DNA of 64,000 nucleotides from Jeotgalibacillus alimentarius (GCF_000829445.1 NZ_JXRQ01000005.1:16001-80000), one strand, 5' to 3'. Counted from the stretch's first letter, positions 1-13,216 are shown. The notes: generated by a model not told the origin, from the sequence alone. Translations and numbers: made by a program.

Positions 1-34
1 TATCTATTTGTTTCACAGAGTCGGGGGGATCCAT

Positions 35-685
35 TTGAACGCACATACTCAGACGTCGGACCGAAACTTATTCAGCGGAATGGAAGACGATAAGATCATC
101 GAACTGATTCATCACGGCAACAGCGATGCACTTGATTTTCTGATTAACAAATACCGCCATTTCGTCAGGGTGAAAGCCCGCTCTTATTTTCTGATTGGAG
201 CTGACAAGGAAGATATTATACAAGAAGGCATGATTGGGCTTTATAAGGCAATCAGAGACTACAAGGGTGAGAAGCTGACATCCTTTAAGGCATTTGCCGA
301 GCTTTGTATTACCCGCCAGATTATTACCGCAATTAAAACAGCAACCCGCCAGAAACACATCCCGCTTAATTCCTATGTGTCCCTGGATAAGCCGATCTAT
401 GATGAGGAGTCTGACAGGACGCTGATGGATGTTATTTCACCTGCCAAGCCGACTGACCCCGAAGCACTCGTGATCCACCGGGAGGAGTTCAGTAAGATTG
501 AGGGGAAAGTAGCTGAGCTGCTCAGTGACCTTGAAAGGAAAGTGCTCGCACTATACCTGGACGGTCAATCCTATCAGGAAATATCTGAAGAACTGGATCG
601 TCACGTCAAATCAATTGATAATGCCCTCCAGCGTGTCAAAAGAAAACTTGAGCGCTATCTGGAGGCGCGGGAATTGACTTTCTAG
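35..685 (+). CDS. sigH: RNA polymerase sigma-H factor (Spo0H)
   Basis: Sigma-70 family factor of the transition state; in Bacillus it directs transcription of early sporulation and competence genes. The 216-residue product carries the region 2 core-binding and -10 segment (ARSYFLIGADKEDIIQEG, then KLTSFKAFAELCITRQI) and a C-terminal region 4 helix-turn-helix (YQEISEELDRHVKSIDNAL). I chose the TTG at 35 because a GGGGGG Shine-Dalgarno sits at 22-28 with normal spacing and the length then fits the family (about 218 residues). An in-frame TTG at 8 has no visible ribosome site. It lies directly upstream of rpmG-secE-nusG, the classical Bacillus position. Confidence 0.95.
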   Translation: MNAHTQTSDRNLFSGMEDDKIIELIHHGNSDALDFLINKYRHFVRVKARSYFLIGADKEDIIQEGMIGLYKAIRDYKGEKLTSFKAFAELCITRQIITAIKTATRQKHIPLNSYVSLDKPIYDEESDRTLMDVISPAKPTDPEALVIHREEFSKIEGKVAELLSDLERKVLALYLDGQSYQEISEELDRHVKSIDNALQRVKRKLERYLEARELTF

Positions 686-698
686 CTTGAATGTTATA

Positions 699-727
699 TT
701 GACACAACTTCCATAGAGTGTTATTTT
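699..727 (+). promoter_or_regulatory. Sigma-A type promoter for rpmG-secE
   Basis: TTGACA (699-704), a 17-nt spacer and TATTTT (722-727) lie between the sigH stop and rpmG. The -35 is perfect and the -10 is weaker. Its position suggests that rpmG-secE can be transcribed independently of sigH. Confidence 0.6.
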
Positions 728-762
728 TTAAAGGATGCACATCCTGAAAAGGAATGAACATT

Positions 763-912
763 ATGACTAAAAAGACAATCCTTGCCTGTACGGAATGCGG
801 ATCCCGTAATTATACGATTCCTGCAAACGGTAACAGACAGACCGATAGATTAGAAGTGAAGAAATTTTGCCGTTACTGCAATGCTCATACTGTTCATAAA
901 CAGACAGTATAA
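763..912 (+). CDS. rpmG: 50S ribosomal protein L33 (zinc-binding form)
   Basis: 49-residue large-subunit protein. Two Cys pairs (CTEC near residues 9-12 and CRYC near 36-39) mark the zinc-ribbon C+ form rather than the Cys-less paralog. ATG 763 gives the family N-terminus [13 protein letters not shown]; an in-frame ATG at 754 would add three residues and sits too close to the AAAAGGA at 747-753. The gene lies between sigH and secE, as in other Bacillales. Confidence 0.92.
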   Translation: MTKKTILACTECGSRNYTIPANGNRQTDRLEVKKFCRYCNAHTVHKQTV

Positions 913-968
913 TGGTCTGCCCCCGGGCAGGCACAAATGAAATAACACTGGTTGGAGGGTACGTCATC

Positions 969-1148
969 ATGAGTAAAATCAGCAACTTTTTTCGTAACGT
1001 TGCTTCCGAAATGCGCAAGGTCAGCTGGCCAAAGCGTAAAGAACTCACAAAGTACACTGTTACAGTACTATCAACAGTTGTCTTTGTTGCAGTGTTCTTT
1101 TTCGTAGTTGATATGGGTATTGATGCGATCATTAACTGGATTTTATAA
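969..1148 (+). CDS. secE: Preprotein translocase subunit SecE
   Basis: Small membrane subunit of the SecYEG channel that clamps SecY. The 59 residues show the single-span short form typical of Gram-positives: a basic amphipathic segment with the conserved VSWPKRKEL (about residues 18-26) followed by one transmembrane helix (about 30-55). GGAGGG at 954-959 fixes the ATG at 969; an upstream in-frame reading from 912 has no such site. A hairpin terminator follows, separating it from nusG. Confidence 0.95.
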   Translation: MSKISNFFRNVASEMRKVSWPKRKELTKYTVTVLSTVVFVAVFFFVVDMGIDAIINWIL

Positions 1149-1203
1149 TCCGCTTTGTTTTCGCAACTGATCAGCATTTCGTGTACAATAGCAGGAGACA
1201 TGC

Positions 1204-1227
1204 AAAAGCCCGTTTAACGGGTTTTTT
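1204..1227 (+). terminator. Rho-independent terminator after secE
   Basis: Perfect stem CCCGTT/AACGGG (1209-1221) with a one-base loop, followed by six T (1222-1227) and preceded by an A-run. Confidence 0.85.
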
Positions 1228-1304
1228 CATTGTTTAAAATGATTTTTGGATATTATGACTGTCAGATAGATAAGTGTTATGTAAAATTGAATGTTGTTTT
1301 ATCA

Positions 1305-1338
1305 CAGCTGGTGATTGCGGTGGAAATCAACAGCCAGC
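1305..1338. repeat. Minimal copy of the GCTG-TGATT palindromic repeat family
   Basis: The sequence is the left end (CAGCTGGTGATTG) joined almost directly to the right end (GGAAATCAACAGCCAGC) of the large element at 34588-34722. It therefore looks like an internally deleted copy. It lies in the secE-nusG gap. Confidence 0.7.
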
Positions 1339-1393
1339 TTTACAAGAGACTATTTAAAAAAAGGCAAGCGCCTTAAAAAGGAGGAGCCCATTC

Positions 1394-1930
1394 GTGGAAA
1401 AGAATTGGTATGTTGTTCACACATATTCCGGTTACGAGAATAAGGTGAAAATGAACTTGGAAAAACGGGTAGAGACAATGGGGATGCAGGATAAAATCTT
1501 CCGCGTTGTTGTGCCTGAAGAAGAAGAAACTGAAATTAAAGATGGTAAAGCAAAAACGGTGAAGCGTAAAACATTCCCTGGTTATGTACTTGTAGAGATC
1601 GTCATGACAGATGACTCATGGTACGTTGTGCGTAATACCCCTGGCGTAACAGGTTTCGTCGGTTCATCAGGCGGCGGCGCAAAGCCGACTCCGCTGCTTC
1701 CGGAAGAAGTTACACAGCTGCTTAAGCAGATGGGTATGCAGGAACGTACAATTGATGTGGACTTTGACCTTGGTGAAAATGTAACCGTGAACGACGGCCC
1801 ATTTGCTAACTTTGCCGGTGTGATCGAAGAGATCGACGCTGACAAAGGAAAAGTGAAAGTACTCGTCAACATGTTCGGCCGTGAAACACCGGTTGAACTT
1901 GAATTCACACAGATTACGAAGCTGGATTAA
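1394..1930 (+). CDS. nusG: Transcription elongation/antitermination factor NusG
   Basis: Binds RNA polymerase during elongation and affects pausing and Rho- or ribosome-coupled events. The 178 residues contain the NGN domain (WYVVHTYSGYENKVK at 5-19; KRKTFPGYVLVE in the middle) and a C-terminal KOW domain (GPFANFAGVIEEID, about residues 135-148). The start is GTG at 1394 behind AGGAGGAG at 1378-1386. The next 440 bases before rplK hold a palindromic repeat and the rplK leader. Confidence 0.96.
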   Translation: MEKNWYVVHTYSGYENKVKMNLEKRVETMGMQDKIFRVVVPEEEETEIKDGKAKTVKRKTFPGYVLVEIVMTDDSWYVVRNTPGVTGFVGSSGGGAKPTPLLPEEVTQLLKQMGMQERTIDVDFDLGENVTVNDGPFANFAGVIEEIDADKGKVKVLVNMFGRETPVELEFTQITKLD

Positions 1931-2011
1931 GAGATGTTATAGCGGTTATAACTTGAGAAGAGAGGCTTTATTAAGAAGTTTAATAAAACCCATCTTTAGT
2001 ATCTGCACAGA

Positions 2012-2138
2012 TGGTGGTTGTAGCGGAAGGGGGCGACTCCAGCAGGAGAAGTTGGACAGGTGAGACCCTGCAGAGCGAAGCTCGAGGAGGCTCACCGCCG
2101 GCCCTGCGGAAAGCGTCCCCCTGGAGCTTCAACCACCA
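2012..2138. repeat. Full-length palindromic intergenic repeat, copy B
   Basis: 127 bp bounded by perfect 9-bp inverted ends TGGTGGTTG (2012-2020) and CAACCACCA (2130-2138). Inside are GCGGAAGGGGGCGACTCC near the left, its partial complement GCGTCCCCCTGGAGC near the right, and a central arm GGTGAG/CTCACC. The interior is about 85% the same as the copy at 34588-34722, although the flanks differ. It has no coding content and sits between nusG and rplK. Confidence 0.85.
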
Positions 2139-2312
2139 GCCAACTTGAATAAAGCCAAAATAAAACCGCTTATTTCACCAATTTCCTTAAAATATAAAAA
2201 GAACGTCTTGAATTATGATTTGAAAGATGGTAACATCTTTTAAGTCAGTATGTCTCAATAGAGAGACTGAACTAACATTTTATATTCTTTATATAAAAAG
2301 AATCAGTTTTGA

Positions 2313-2345
2313 GTGGGAGGGCAAAAACAAAAGCCCTATTACCAC
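2313..2345 (+). promoter_or_regulatory. Candidate L1-binding leader stem-loop before rplK
   Basis: GTGG (2313-2316) pairs with CCAC (2342-2345) around an inner AGGGC/GCCCT stem (2318-2322/2333-2337), ending 26 bases before the rplK start. Ribosomal protein L1 autoregulates L11-L1 operons by binding an mRNA mimic of its 23S site. The position and the GUGGGAGG signature fit that role, but the assignment is inferred. Confidence 0.5.
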
Positions 2346-2371
2346 ATCACGGACTTAAGGAGGTGTGTCTC

Positions 2372-2797
2372 GTGGCTAAAAAAGTTATTAAAATGGTAAA
2401 GCTTCAAATCCCTGCTGGGAAAGCTAATCCAGCTCCGCCGGTAGGTCCTGCGCTAGGTCAGGCTGGTGTTAACATTATGGGATTCTGTAAAGAGTTTAAC
2501 GCTCGTACAGCTGATCAGGCTGGTCTTATCATCCCTGTTGAAATTACGGTTTTTGAAGACCGTTCATTTACATTCGTTACTAAAACTCCGCCGGCTGCAG
2601 TTCTTCTTAAGAAAGCAGCAGGAATCGAGTCAGGTTCTGGTGAACCAAACCGCAACAAAGTAGCGGCTGTCAAGCGTGACAAGGTACGTGAAATCGCGGA
2701 AACAAAAATGCCAGATCTTAACGCAGCTGATGTTGAAGCAGCAATGCGTATGGTCGAAGGTACGGCTCGAAGCATGGGTATCACGATTGAAGACTAA
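2372..2797 (+). CDS. rplK: 50S ribosomal protein L11
   Basis: Forms the GTPase-associated centre with 23S helices 43/44 and the L10-L12 stalk. The 141 residues have the N-terminal proline-rich segment [17 protein letters not shown] (about 15-31) and the C-terminal rRNA-binding domain ending [10 protein letters not shown]. The GTG start at 2372 follows AAGGAGGTG at 2357-2364; this gives the expected length, whereas an open frame extending 21 codons upstream overlaps the leader stem-loop and is not used. Confidence 0.96.
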   Translation: MAKKVIKMVKLQIPAGKANPAPPVGPALGQAGVNIMGFCKEFNARTADQAGLIIPVEITVFEDRSFTFVTKTPPAAVLLKKAAGIESGSGEPNRNKVAAVKRDKVREIAETKMPDLNAADVEAAMRMVEGTARSMGITIED

Positions 2798-2818
2798 TTG
2801 ATGTTTTGTTTTTGGACT

Positions 2819-2885
2819 GGGTTGCGAAGCTGAAGAACTTTCACTCGCAACCTTTATTCGTGGGAGGTTATTCCGCTAAAACCAC
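2819..2885 (+). promoter_or_regulatory. Intercistronic stem-loops between rplK and rplA
   Basis: An 8-bp perfect stem GGTTGCGA/TCGCAACC (2820-2827/2845-2852) is followed by GTGGGAGG...CCAC (2860-2885), which repeats the GUGGGAGG/CCAC signature of the leader upstream of rplK. It may be a second L1 operator or an mRNA processing site. Confidence 0.4.
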
Positions 2886-2902
2886 ATTAGGAGGAACTTA
2901 TA

Positions 2903-3601
2903 ATGGCTAAAAAAGGTAAAAAGTATCAAGAAGCTGCAAAGCTTGTTGACCGTTCAGTGAACTACTCAGTAACTGAAGCAATCGAGCTTGCGCAAAAGAC
3001 AAGCACAGTAAAATTCGATGCAACAGTGGAAGCGGCATTCCGCCTTGGAATCGATACTCGTAAAAACGACCAGCAGATCCGTGGAGCAGTTGTACTTCCA
3101 AACGGAACTGGTAAAACGCAAAGCGTTCTTGTTTTCGCTAAAGGCGAAAAAGCGAAAGAAGCTGAAGCGGCTGGCGCAGATTTCGTTGGAGACAGCGAGC
3201 TTGTTCAAAAGATTCAGGGCGGCTGGTTTGATTTCGACGTAATCGTTGCAACACCTGACATGATGGGTGAGGTTGGTAAGCTTGGACGTGTCCTTGGACC
3301 AAAAGGCCTTATGCCAAACCCTAAAACTGGTACAGTTACATTTGACGTTGAGAAAGCTGTTAATGAAATCAAGGCTGGTAAAGTTGAATACCGCGCTGAA
3401 AAGTCTGGTATCATCCACGTGCCAATCGGTAAGGTTTCATTTGATCAGGAAAAGCTTGTTGAAAACTTCAATGCAATCTTTGATGTTGTTCAAAAAGCGA
3501 AGCCATCTTCATCTAAGGGAACTTACATGAAGTCAGTAGCTGTAACAACGACTATGGGCCCTGGAATCAAGGTTGACCCATCTTCTGTAACAGTAAAATA
3601 A
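2903..3601 (+). CDS. rplA: 50S ribosomal protein L1
   Basis: Large protein of the mobile L1 stalk, involved in E-site tRNA release, and a translational repressor of its own operon in bacteria. The 232 residues include the signature [18 protein letters not shown] (about residues 128-145). ATG 2903 follows AGGAGG. The operon interval to rplJ is 243 bp because that gap carries a new promoter and the L10 leader. Confidence 0.96.
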   Translation: MAKKGKKYQEAAKLVDRSVNYSVTEAIELAQKTSTVKFDATVEAAFRLGIDTRKNDQQIRGAVVLPNGTGKTQSVLVFAKGEKAKEAEAAGADFVGDSELVQKIQGGWFDFDVIVATPDMMGEVGKLGRVLGPKGLMPNPKTGTVTFDVEKAVNEIKAGKVEYRAEKSGIIHVPIGKVSFDQEKLVENFNAIFDVVQKAKPSSSKGTYMKSVAVTTTMGPGIKVDPSSVTVK

Positions 3602-3614
3602 TTTCTGAAACTTA

Positions 3615-3644
3615 TTGACACAACGTGAGAGCATCTGATATGAT
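3615..3644 (+). promoter_or_regulatory. Sigma-A promoter of rplJL
   Basis: TTGACA (3615-3620) and TATGAT (3639-3644) with 18-nt spacing, immediately after rplA and upstream of the L10 leader. Confidence 0.7.
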
Positions 3645-3650
3645 GTTCTC

Positions 3651-3800
3651 TGTTGTGAAATTATATATTCATTTGTACCGTAGACAGCAGGTGTCTCAGA
3701 CTTAATTTCCTGCCGAGGTCATGACGATTAAAAGAACTTTCTTTTACTTGAAATGATACGCCTCTATGTCTACTTTCCGGCATAGAGGCTTTTTTATGAT
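3651..3800 (+). ncRNA. Ribosomal protein L10 leader
   Basis: A long structured leader lies between rplA and rplJ, the known location of the Rfam L10 leader family in Firmicutes, where L10(L12)4 binds to repress translation or transcription. Recognisable pieces are CAGCAGG (3687-3693) with CCTGC (3711-3715), the conserved AGAACTTT segment (3733-3740) and the terminal hairpin at 3760-3795. Confidence 0.75.
3760..3795 (+). terminator. Attenuator-type terminator of the L10 leader
   Basis: Stem GCCTCTATG/CATAGAGGC (3760-3768/3781-3789) followed by TTTTTT. It lies 50 bases before the rplJ start, so it would end transcripts ahead of rplJ unless antitermination occurs. Confidence 0.8.
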
Positions 3801-3844
3801 CGGGACGGTATAGGTGTACAGCAAATATTACAGGAGGTGTTAGG

Positions 3845-4345
3845 ATGAGCAGTATTATCGAGCAAAAGAAACAGGTTGTAACAGAAATTCAGGAAAAATT
3901 TCAATCAAGCGCATCATCTGTGATTGTTGATTACCGCGGACTATCTGTTGCAGAAGTAACTGAGCTTCGTAAACAGCTTCGTGAAGCAGGCGTTGAGTTC
4001 AAAGTATACAAAAACTCAATGACTCGCCGTGCTGCAGAAGCTGCTGGTCTTGAAGGTCTTGATGAAAGCCTTACAGGTCCTAATGCAATCGCATTTTCTG
4101 CTGAAGATGTTGTTGCGCCAGCGAAGATTCTTAACAACTTTGCGAAAGACCATGAAGCACTTGAACTTAAAGCAGGTGTGATCGAAGGAACTGTTGCTTC
4201 ACTTGACCAAGTGAAAGCTCTTGCAGAACTTCCATCACGCGAAGGCCTACTTTCTATGCTTCTTAGCGTTCTTACTGCGCCAATGCGCGGATTCGCAGTT
4301 GCGACTCAAGCAGTTGCAGATCAAAAAGAAGAACAGGGCGCATAA
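3845..4345 (+). CDS. rplJ: 50S ribosomal protein L10
   Basis: Anchors the L7/L12 dimers at the base of the ribosomal stalk. The 166 residues begin [15 protein letters not shown]; the globular N-terminal part contains [19 protein letters not shown] (about 29-47) and the C-terminal helix that binds L12 spans about 135-166. ATG 3845 follows AGGAGGTG. rplL follows after 65 bases. Confidence 0.95.
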   Translation: MSSIIEQKKQVVTEIQEKFQSSASSVIVDYRGLSVAEVTELRKQLREAGVEFKVYKNSMTRRAAEAAGLEGLDESLTGPNAIAFSAEDVVAPAKILNNFAKDHEALELKAGVIEGTVASLDQVKALAELPSREGLLSMLLSVLTAPMRGFAVATQAVADQKEEQGA

Positions 4346-4410
4346 TTCCCTGTTAACCGGATAGCAATATCCAAAAAAACTAAAAACATTCCACGAGGAG
4401 GAACTATATC

Positions 4411-4773
4411 ATGACTAAAGAACAAATGATCGAAGCAATCAAAGAAATGACAGTTCTTGAACTGAACGACCTAGTAAAAGCAATCGAAGAAGAATTCGGC
4501 GTATCTGCTGCTGCTCCTGTAGCTGTAGCTGGTGGCGGAGGCGGCGAAGCTGCTGCTGAGCAAACTGAATTTGACGTTGTTCTTACTGAAGCTGGTTCTC
4601 AGAAGATCAAGGTTATCAAAGTGGTTCGTGAAATCACTGGTCTTGGCCTGAAAGAAGCTAAAGAAATGGTTGATAACACACCTAAAGCTGTTAAAGAAGG
4701 CGCTTCTAAAGAAGAAGCTGAAGAGCTTAAAGCTAAACTTGAAGAAGTTGGCGCTGGCGTAGAAGTTAAGTAA
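4411..4773 (+). CDS. rplL: 50S ribosomal protein L7/L12
   Basis: Acidic stalk protein present in several copies, recruiting translational GTPases. The 120 residues show the N-terminal dimerisation/L10-binding part (1-33), an Ala/Gly hinge ([16 protein letters not shown], about 36-51) and the compact C-terminal domain with [17 protein letters not shown] terminator follows directly. Confidence 0.96.
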   Translation: MTKEQMIEAIKEMTVLELNDLVKAIEEEFGVSAAAPVAVAGGGGGEAAAEQTEFDVVLTEAGSQKIKVIKVVREITGLGLKEAKEMVDNTPKAVKEGASKEEAEELKAKLEEVGAGVEVK

Positions 4774-4789
4774 TTTTGCCTTAAGAAGA

Positions 4790-4820
4790 AAGTCCGCTTG
4801 AAATATAGCGGGCTTTTTTT
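4790..4820 (+). terminator. Rho-independent terminator after rplL
   Basis: AGTCCGCT (4791-4798) pairs with AGCGGGCT (4807-4814) and is followed by a T-run at 4814-4820. It separates the stalk genes from the methyltransferase. Confidence 0.85.
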
Positions 4821-4850
4821 ATCGAAATGAAGAAGGGTGGAGTGATCAGA

Positions 4851-5453
4851 ATGGCAGATCATTATTACTCAAAAAAACCCGGCGTTGAAAGTAAACCGAA
4901 CGGGTGGAACTACACGCTTCGCGGTCATGTAATCAAATTTAAAACTGATCAGGGTGTATTCTCGAAAAAAGAAGTAGATTTCGGTTCGAGGGTGCTAATT
5001 GAAGCGTTCGAAGAGCCTGTAACCGGGGGACCGGTACTGGATGTGGGCTGCGGCTACGGTCCGATTGGTTTGTCGCTCGCTAAAAGTATGCCTGAGCGAA
5101 ATATTCATATGGTCGATGTGAATGAACGGGCGCTTGAATTAGCAAAAGAAAATGCGGAACAAAACCAGATTCGCAATATCTCAATTTATGAAAGTGATTG
5201 CCTTGATCAGGTGGAGGAGCAGTCTTTTGCAGCGATTCTTACAAATCCGCCGATCCGCGCAGGGAAGCAGACTGTACACCGCATTTTTGAGCAGAGTGCA
5301 GAAAAACTTACCTCGGGCGGGGAGCTATGGGTGGTCATTCAGAAAAAACAGGGCGCACCATCTGCTAAGGCGAAACTTGAAGAATTATTCGGCAATGTGG
5401 AAACGGCTGACAAGCAAAAAGGCTACTTTATCTTCCGCGCGAAAAAAGATTGA
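4851..5453 (+). CDS. Class I SAM-dependent methyltransferase, RsmC/YbxB-like
   Basis: Predicted rRNA small-subunit guanine-N2 methyltransferase of the RsmC/RlmG group. The 200 residues contain the SAM-binding motif VLDVGCGYGPIGLSLA (about 58-73) and an NPPI motif (about residue 129) where N2-guanine methylases carry NPPF/Y. ATG 4851 follows GGGTGGAG; an in-frame ATG at 4827 would add eight residues. The position between rplL and rpoB is that of B. subtilis ybxB. The exact target nucleotide cannot be read from sequence. Confidence 0.85.
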   Translation: MADHYYSKKPGVESKPNGWNYTLRGHVIKFKTDQGVFSKKEVDFGSRVLIEAFEEPVTGGPVLDVGCGYGPIGLSLAKSMPERNIHMVDVNERALELAKENAEQNQIRNISIYESDCLDQVEEQSFAAILTNPPIRAGKQTVHRIFEQSAEKLTSGGELWVVIQKKQGAPSAKAKLEELFGNVETADKQKGYFIFRAKKD

Positions 5454-5478
5454 CCGGCTATACCGGTTGTGTTACTAT
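5450..5478 (+). promoter_or_regulatory. Possible promoter upstream of rpoB
   Basis: TTGACC (5450-5455), a 17-nt spacer and TACTAT (5473-5478) overlap the stop of the methyltransferase gene. This is the best sigma-A match in the 224-bp gap before rpoB. Confidence 0.45.
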
Positions 5479-5677
5479 TATAAGATGTAAAAATATTAAT
5501 ATCAGTAAGTATGTCCATTTTGTATAAATGGGCTGTCTTTTGGGTAAAATGGTTTAAATAAAGTTTTAAAGAATAGAAAATGTGGAGTTTTCCCGTTTTC
5601 TATTTGTGTTATGTTCGTTTTTTCTTTTTTAAAGAAACAAATGGACACTAAAATGCTTGATTTGAGGGGTGAATCAG

Positions 5678-8600
5678 TTGACAGGTCAACTAGTTCAGTA
5701 TGGACGACACCGCCAGCGCAGAAGCTATGCGCGTATTAGTGAGGTGCTGGATTTACCGAATCTGATAGAGATTCAGACAGCTTCTTACGACTGGTTTTTA
5801 GAAGAAGGATTACGCGAAATGTTCCGAGATATTTCGCCGATCGAAGATTTCACAGGCAACTTGTCACTTGAGTTTATTGATTACAGCCTTGGTGAGCCGA
5901 AATATTCTGTTGATGAATCTAAGGAGCGTGACGTAACTTATTCTGCACCGCTGCGTGTGAAGGTTCGTCTATTGAATAAAGAAACCGGCGAAGTAAAAGA
6001 CCAGGATGTATTTATGGGAGACTTCCCGCTGATGACTGAAACAGGTACCTTCATTATTAATGGAGCAGAGCGTGTTATCGTTTCTCAGCTTGTACGTTCT
6101 CCAAGCGTATATTTCCACGATAAAATGGATAAAAACGGGAAGAGAGGCTTTGGCGCAACGGTTATTCCAAACCGCGGTGCATGGCTTGAGTACGAAACTG
6201 ATGCGAAAGACGTTGTTCACGTCCGTATCGACCGTACGCGCAAGCTTCCTGTGACTGTATTACTGCGTGCACTTGGTTTTGGTTCGGATCAGGAGATTAT
6301 TGACCTGGTTGGAGACAACGAGTATATCCGTAATACGCTTGAAAAAGACAATACCGAAAGTGTTGAAAAAGCGCTTCTGGAAATCTATGAGCGTCTGCGT
6401 CCGGGCGAACCCCCGACAGTAGAAAATGCCAAGAGCCTTCTGGAATCACGTTTCTTTGACCCTAAGCGTTACGATCTGGCTAATGTAGGCCGTTATAAAA
6501 TGAATAAAAAGCTTCATATTAAGAATCGTCTGTTCGGACAGGTGCTTGCTGAAACGCTTGCTGATCCTGAAACTGGCGAAATTATCGCAGAAAAAGGAAC
6601 ACTACTTGACCGCCGTAATCTTGATAAGCTGATTCCTAACCTTGAAAGCGGAGTAGGATTCGTTACGTACAATCAGGTGAGCGGAGTTGTCGAAGAAGAC
6701 CTAAAGCTTCAGACAATTAAAATTCAGGTACCTAATTCTGAAGAAGGTCAGGAAATCAACGTAATCAGTAATGCATACGTTGATGACAGCGTGAAAAACA
6801 TCACGGTAGCTGACATTGTATCTTCAATCAGTTACTTCTTTAACCTTCTGCATGGCGTTGGCTTAACAGATGATATTGATCACCTTGGTAACCGTCGTCT
6901 GCGTTCAGTAGGTGAGCTTCTTCAAAACCAATTCCGTATTGGTCTCTCACGTATGGAGCGTGTTGTTCGTGAAAGAATGTCTATTCAGGATACGAATACA
7001 ATTACGCCTCAGCAGCTGATTAACATTCGCCCTGTAATCGCGTCTATTAAAGAGTTCTTTGGAAGCTCTCAGCTTTCTCAGTTCATGGATCAGACAAACC
7101 CGCTTGCAGAATTAACGCATAAGCGTCGTCTTTCTGCGCTTGGACCGGGTGGTTTGACACGTGAACGTGCAGGCTTTGAAGTACGTGACGTACACTATTC
7201 TCACTATGGCCGTATGTGTCCAATCGAGACACCTGAGGGCCCGAACATCGGTCTGATCAACTCGCTTTCAAGCTTCGCAAAGGTAAACCGTTTCGGCTTC
7301 ATCGAGACACCTTACCGCCGCGTTGACCCTGAAACTGGCAGAGTGACAGAACGCATTGATTATCTGACTGCTGATGAAGAGGATAATTATGTTGTAGCAC
7401 AGGCAAACGCCCGTCTTGGTGATGACGGTTCATTCCTTGATGAAGAAGTTGTTTCCCGTTTCCGCGGTGAAAACACTGTATTCAAGCGTGACCGCATTGA
7501 CTATATGGATGTATCGCCTAAGCAGGTAGTATCTGCTGCGACAGCATGTATCCCGTTCCTTGAAAACGATGACTCGAACCGTGCGTTAATGGGAGCGAAC
7601 ATGCAGCGTCAGGCAGTTCCGTTAATGAATCCGGAAGCGCCTTTTGTAGGTACGGGAATGGAGCACGTTTCTGCGAAGGATTCAGGTGCTGCTGTTATTA
7701 ATAAACATGAAGGTATCGTTGAGCGCGTACAGGCAAACCAGGTTTGGGTACGCCGCTTAGTAGATGTGGACGGCAGAGAAACTGAAGCCGACCTTGATAA
7801 GTACAAGCTGCAGAAATTCATCCGTTCCAACCAGGGAACATGCTACAACCAGCGTCCAATCGTTGCTGTAGGTGACCGCGTTGAAAAAGGTGAAATTCTT
7901 GCAGACGGACCATCGATGGAAGCAGGAGAGCTTGCGCTTGGACGTAACGTTCTTGTCGGCTTCATGACATGGGACGGCTTTAACTACGAGGATGCTGTTA
8001 TCATGAGTGAGCGCCTTGTAAAAGATGATGTATACACGTCTATTCATATTGAAGAATATGAATCAGAGTCCCGTGATACAAAGCTTGGACCTGAAGAAAT
8101 CACACGTGACATTCCTAACGTTGGTGAAGATGCACTGCGCAACCTTGACGACCGTGGAATCATCCGTGTGGGTGCTGAAGTAAAAGACGGAGATATTCTC
8201 GTTGGTAAAGTAACGCCTAAGGGTGTAACTGAGCTGACAGCTGAAGAACGTCTGCTTCATGCAATCTTCGGTGAAAAAGCACGTGAAGTACGTGATACGT
8301 CACTTCGTGTACCACACGGAGCAGGCGGAATCATCCTTGATGTGAAAATCTTTAACCGTGAAGACGGCGATGAGCTGCCCCCTGGTGTAAACCAGCTGGT
8401 ACGTGTCTACATCGTACAGAAGAGAAAGATTTCTGTAGGGGATAAGATGGCCGGACGTCACGGTAACAAAGGTGTTATCTCGCGTATTCTTCCGGAAGAA
8501 GATATGCCATATCTTCCAGACGGCACACCAATTGACATCATGTTAAATCCACTGGGTGTACCATCCCGTATGAACATCGGTCAGGTTCTTGAGATGCACA

Positions 8601-9238
8601 TGGGAATGGCTGCCCGCGCAATGGGTATTCATATTGCTACACCGGTATTTGATGGTGCCAATGAGGAAGACGTTTGGGAAACAATCGCAGAATCGGGTAT
8701 GTCACGCGATGGTAAGACAGTTCTTTATGATGGAAGAACCGGCGATCCATTCGACAACCGTGTATCTGTCGGCGTCATGTACATGATCAAGCTGGCTCAC
8801 ATGGTTGATGACAAGCTTCACGCTCGTTCAACAGGACCTTACTCACTTGTTACACAGCAGCCACTGGGCGGTAAAGCACAGTTCGGCGGACAGCGTTTCG
8901 GTGAGATGGAGGTTTGGGCACTTGAAGCATATGGTGCTGCATATACACTTCAGGAAATTCTAACTGTCAAATCAGATGACGTTGTCGGACGTGTGAAAAC
9001 GTACGAAGCGATCGTTAAAGGTGACAGCGTTCCGGAACCGGGCGTTCCTGAATCATTTAAAGTATTAATCAAAGAACTTCAGAGTCTTGGCATGGACGTG
9101 AAGATGCTGTCTGCCAATGATGAAGAAATCGAAATGCGCGACCTGGATGACGATGACGACATCCACCAGGCTGATGCATTGAACATTGCCCCGGAAACAG
9201 AAGCACCGACTTCTGAAACTGTCGGCACGAAAGAATAG
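5678..9238 (+). CDS. rpoB: DNA-directed RNA polymerase subunit beta
   Basis: Catalytic beta subunit, 1186 residues. The TTG start at 5678 is preferred because GAGGGG at 5664-5669 is correctly spaced and the product then starts [19 protein letters not shown] as in Bacillus; GTG 5669 would add three residues and lie on the Shine-Dalgarno itself. The rifampicin pocket around residues 465-495 ([16 protein letters not shown], then [13 protein letters not shown]) has the normal drug-sensitive residues. [10 protein letters not shown] and the C-terminal [20 protein letters not shown] are conserved. The C-terminus has the acidic tail (LDDDDD) seen in Firmicutes. rpoC follows 60 bases later. Confidence 0.98.
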   Translation: MTGQLVQYGRHRQRRSYARISEVLDLPNLIEIQTASYDWFLEEGLREMFRDISPIEDFTGNLSLEFIDYSLGEPKYSVDESKERDVTYSAPLRVKVRLLNKETGEVKDQDVFMGDFPLMTETGTFIINGAERVIVSQLVRSPSVYFHDKMDKNGKRGFGATVIPNRGAWLEYETDAKDVVHVRIDRTRKLPVTVLLRALGFGSDQEIIDLVGDNEYIRNTLEKDNTESVEKALLEIYERLRPGEPPTVENAKSLLESRFFDPKRYDLANVGRYKMNKKLHIKNRLFGQVLAETLADPETGEIIAEKGTLLDRRNLDKLIPNLESGVGFVTYNQVSGVVEEDLKLQTIKIQVPNSEEGQEINVISNAYVDDSVKNITVADIVSSISYFFNLLHGVGLTDDIDHLGNRRLRSVGELLQNQFRIGLSRMERVVRERMSIQDTNTITPQQLINIRPVIASIKEFFGSSQLSQFMDQTNPLAELTHKRRLSALGPGGLTRERAGFEVRDVHYSHYGRMCPIETPEGPNIGLINSLSSFAKVNRFGFIETPYRRVDPETGRVTERIDYLTADEEDNYVVAQANARLGDDGSFLDEEVVSRFRGENTVFKRDRIDYMDVSPKQVVSAATACIPFLENDDSNRALMGANMQRQAVPLMNPEAPFVGTGMEHVSAKDSGAAVINKHEGIVERVQANQVWVRRLVDVDGRETEADLDKYKLQKFIRSNQGTCYNQRPIVAVGDRVEKGEILADGPSMEAGELALGRNVLVGFMTWDGFNYEDAVIMSERLVKDDVYTSIHIEEYESESRDTKLGPEEITRDIPNVGEDALRNLDDRGIIRVGAEVKDGDILVGKVTPKGVTELTAEERLLHAIFGEKAREVRDTSLRVPHGAGGIILDVKIFNREDGDELPPGVNQLVRVYIVQKRKISVGDKMAGRHGNKGVISRILPEEDMPYLPDGTPIDIMLNPLGVPSRMNIGQVLEMHMGMAARAMGIHIATPVFDGANEEDVWETIAESGMSRDGKTVLYDGRTGDPFDNRVSVGVMYMIKLAHMVDDKLHARSTGPYSLVTQQPLGGKAQFGGQRFGEMEVWALEAYGAAYTLQEILTVKSDDVVGRVKTYEAIVKGDSVPEPGVPESFKVLIKELQSLGMDVKMLSANDEEIEMRDLDDDDDIHQADALNIAPETEAPTSETVGTKE

Positions 9239-9298
9239 TTGTGACACTGGGAATCAACAAAAGGGTGAAACCTTTAAACGAAAAGGGAGGTAGGCTCC

Positions 9299-12898
<3,600 letters not shown>

Positions 12899-12920
12899 TT
12901 CACAGCCTGTGAAAGCAAAA

Positions 12921-12951
12921 GTGGTGGCGCCCCTGTGGCGCCACCTTTTTT
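12921..12951 (+). terminator. Rho-independent terminator after rpoC
   Basis: 9-bp perfect GC-rich stem GGTGGCGCC/GGCGCCACC (12923-12931/12937-12945) followed by TTTTTT. Confidence 0.92.
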
Positions 12952-13000
12952 ATCTATTATTTCATCGAAGAATGCGATTGTTTCTATAAAAGTAATAGCA

Positions 13001-13069
13001 GTTGATTGTAGTGGGGGACGTAGACTCTCGCCCGGGGACAGGAAAGCGAAGTCCCCCACAGAAATCAAC
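13001..13069. repeat. Intermediate-size palindromic repeat, copy F
   Basis: Nested inverted repeats: outer GTTGATT/AATCAAC (13001-13007/13063-13069) and inner GTGGGGGAC/GTCCCCCAC (13011-13019/13051-13059). The ends match the repeat family at 34588 but the internal arms are shortened. With the rpoC terminator and the rplGB promoter it fills the 318-bp gap after rpoC. Confidence 0.75.
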
Positions 13070-13138
13070 AGCGGTTACCGGAAATCAGCCGACTCTCATT
13101 AATCTTGATAAAGAACCCGCAATTATTTTCAAACGTTG

Positions 13139-13167
13139 TTGACAACCTATCATTGAGATGATAATAT
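13139..13167 (+). promoter_or_regulatory. Sigma-A promoter of rplGB and the str operon
   Basis: TTGACA (13139-13144), a 17-nt spacer and TAATAT (13162-13167), about 50 bases before the first gene of the str cluster. Confidence 0.8.
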
Positions 13168-13216
13168 ATTCAAGGTTGCTACTAATTAACAACCTGTTAC
13201 TTTGGAGGATATGATT

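Noticed and set aside
767..1201. 144-residue minus-strand frame across rpmG and secE
   Set aside because: Antisense to two recognised genes and runs into their terminator region; no support.
1881..2063. 60-residue frame over the nusG end and repeat copy B
   Set aside because: It runs from within nusG into the palindromic repeat; no ribosome site.
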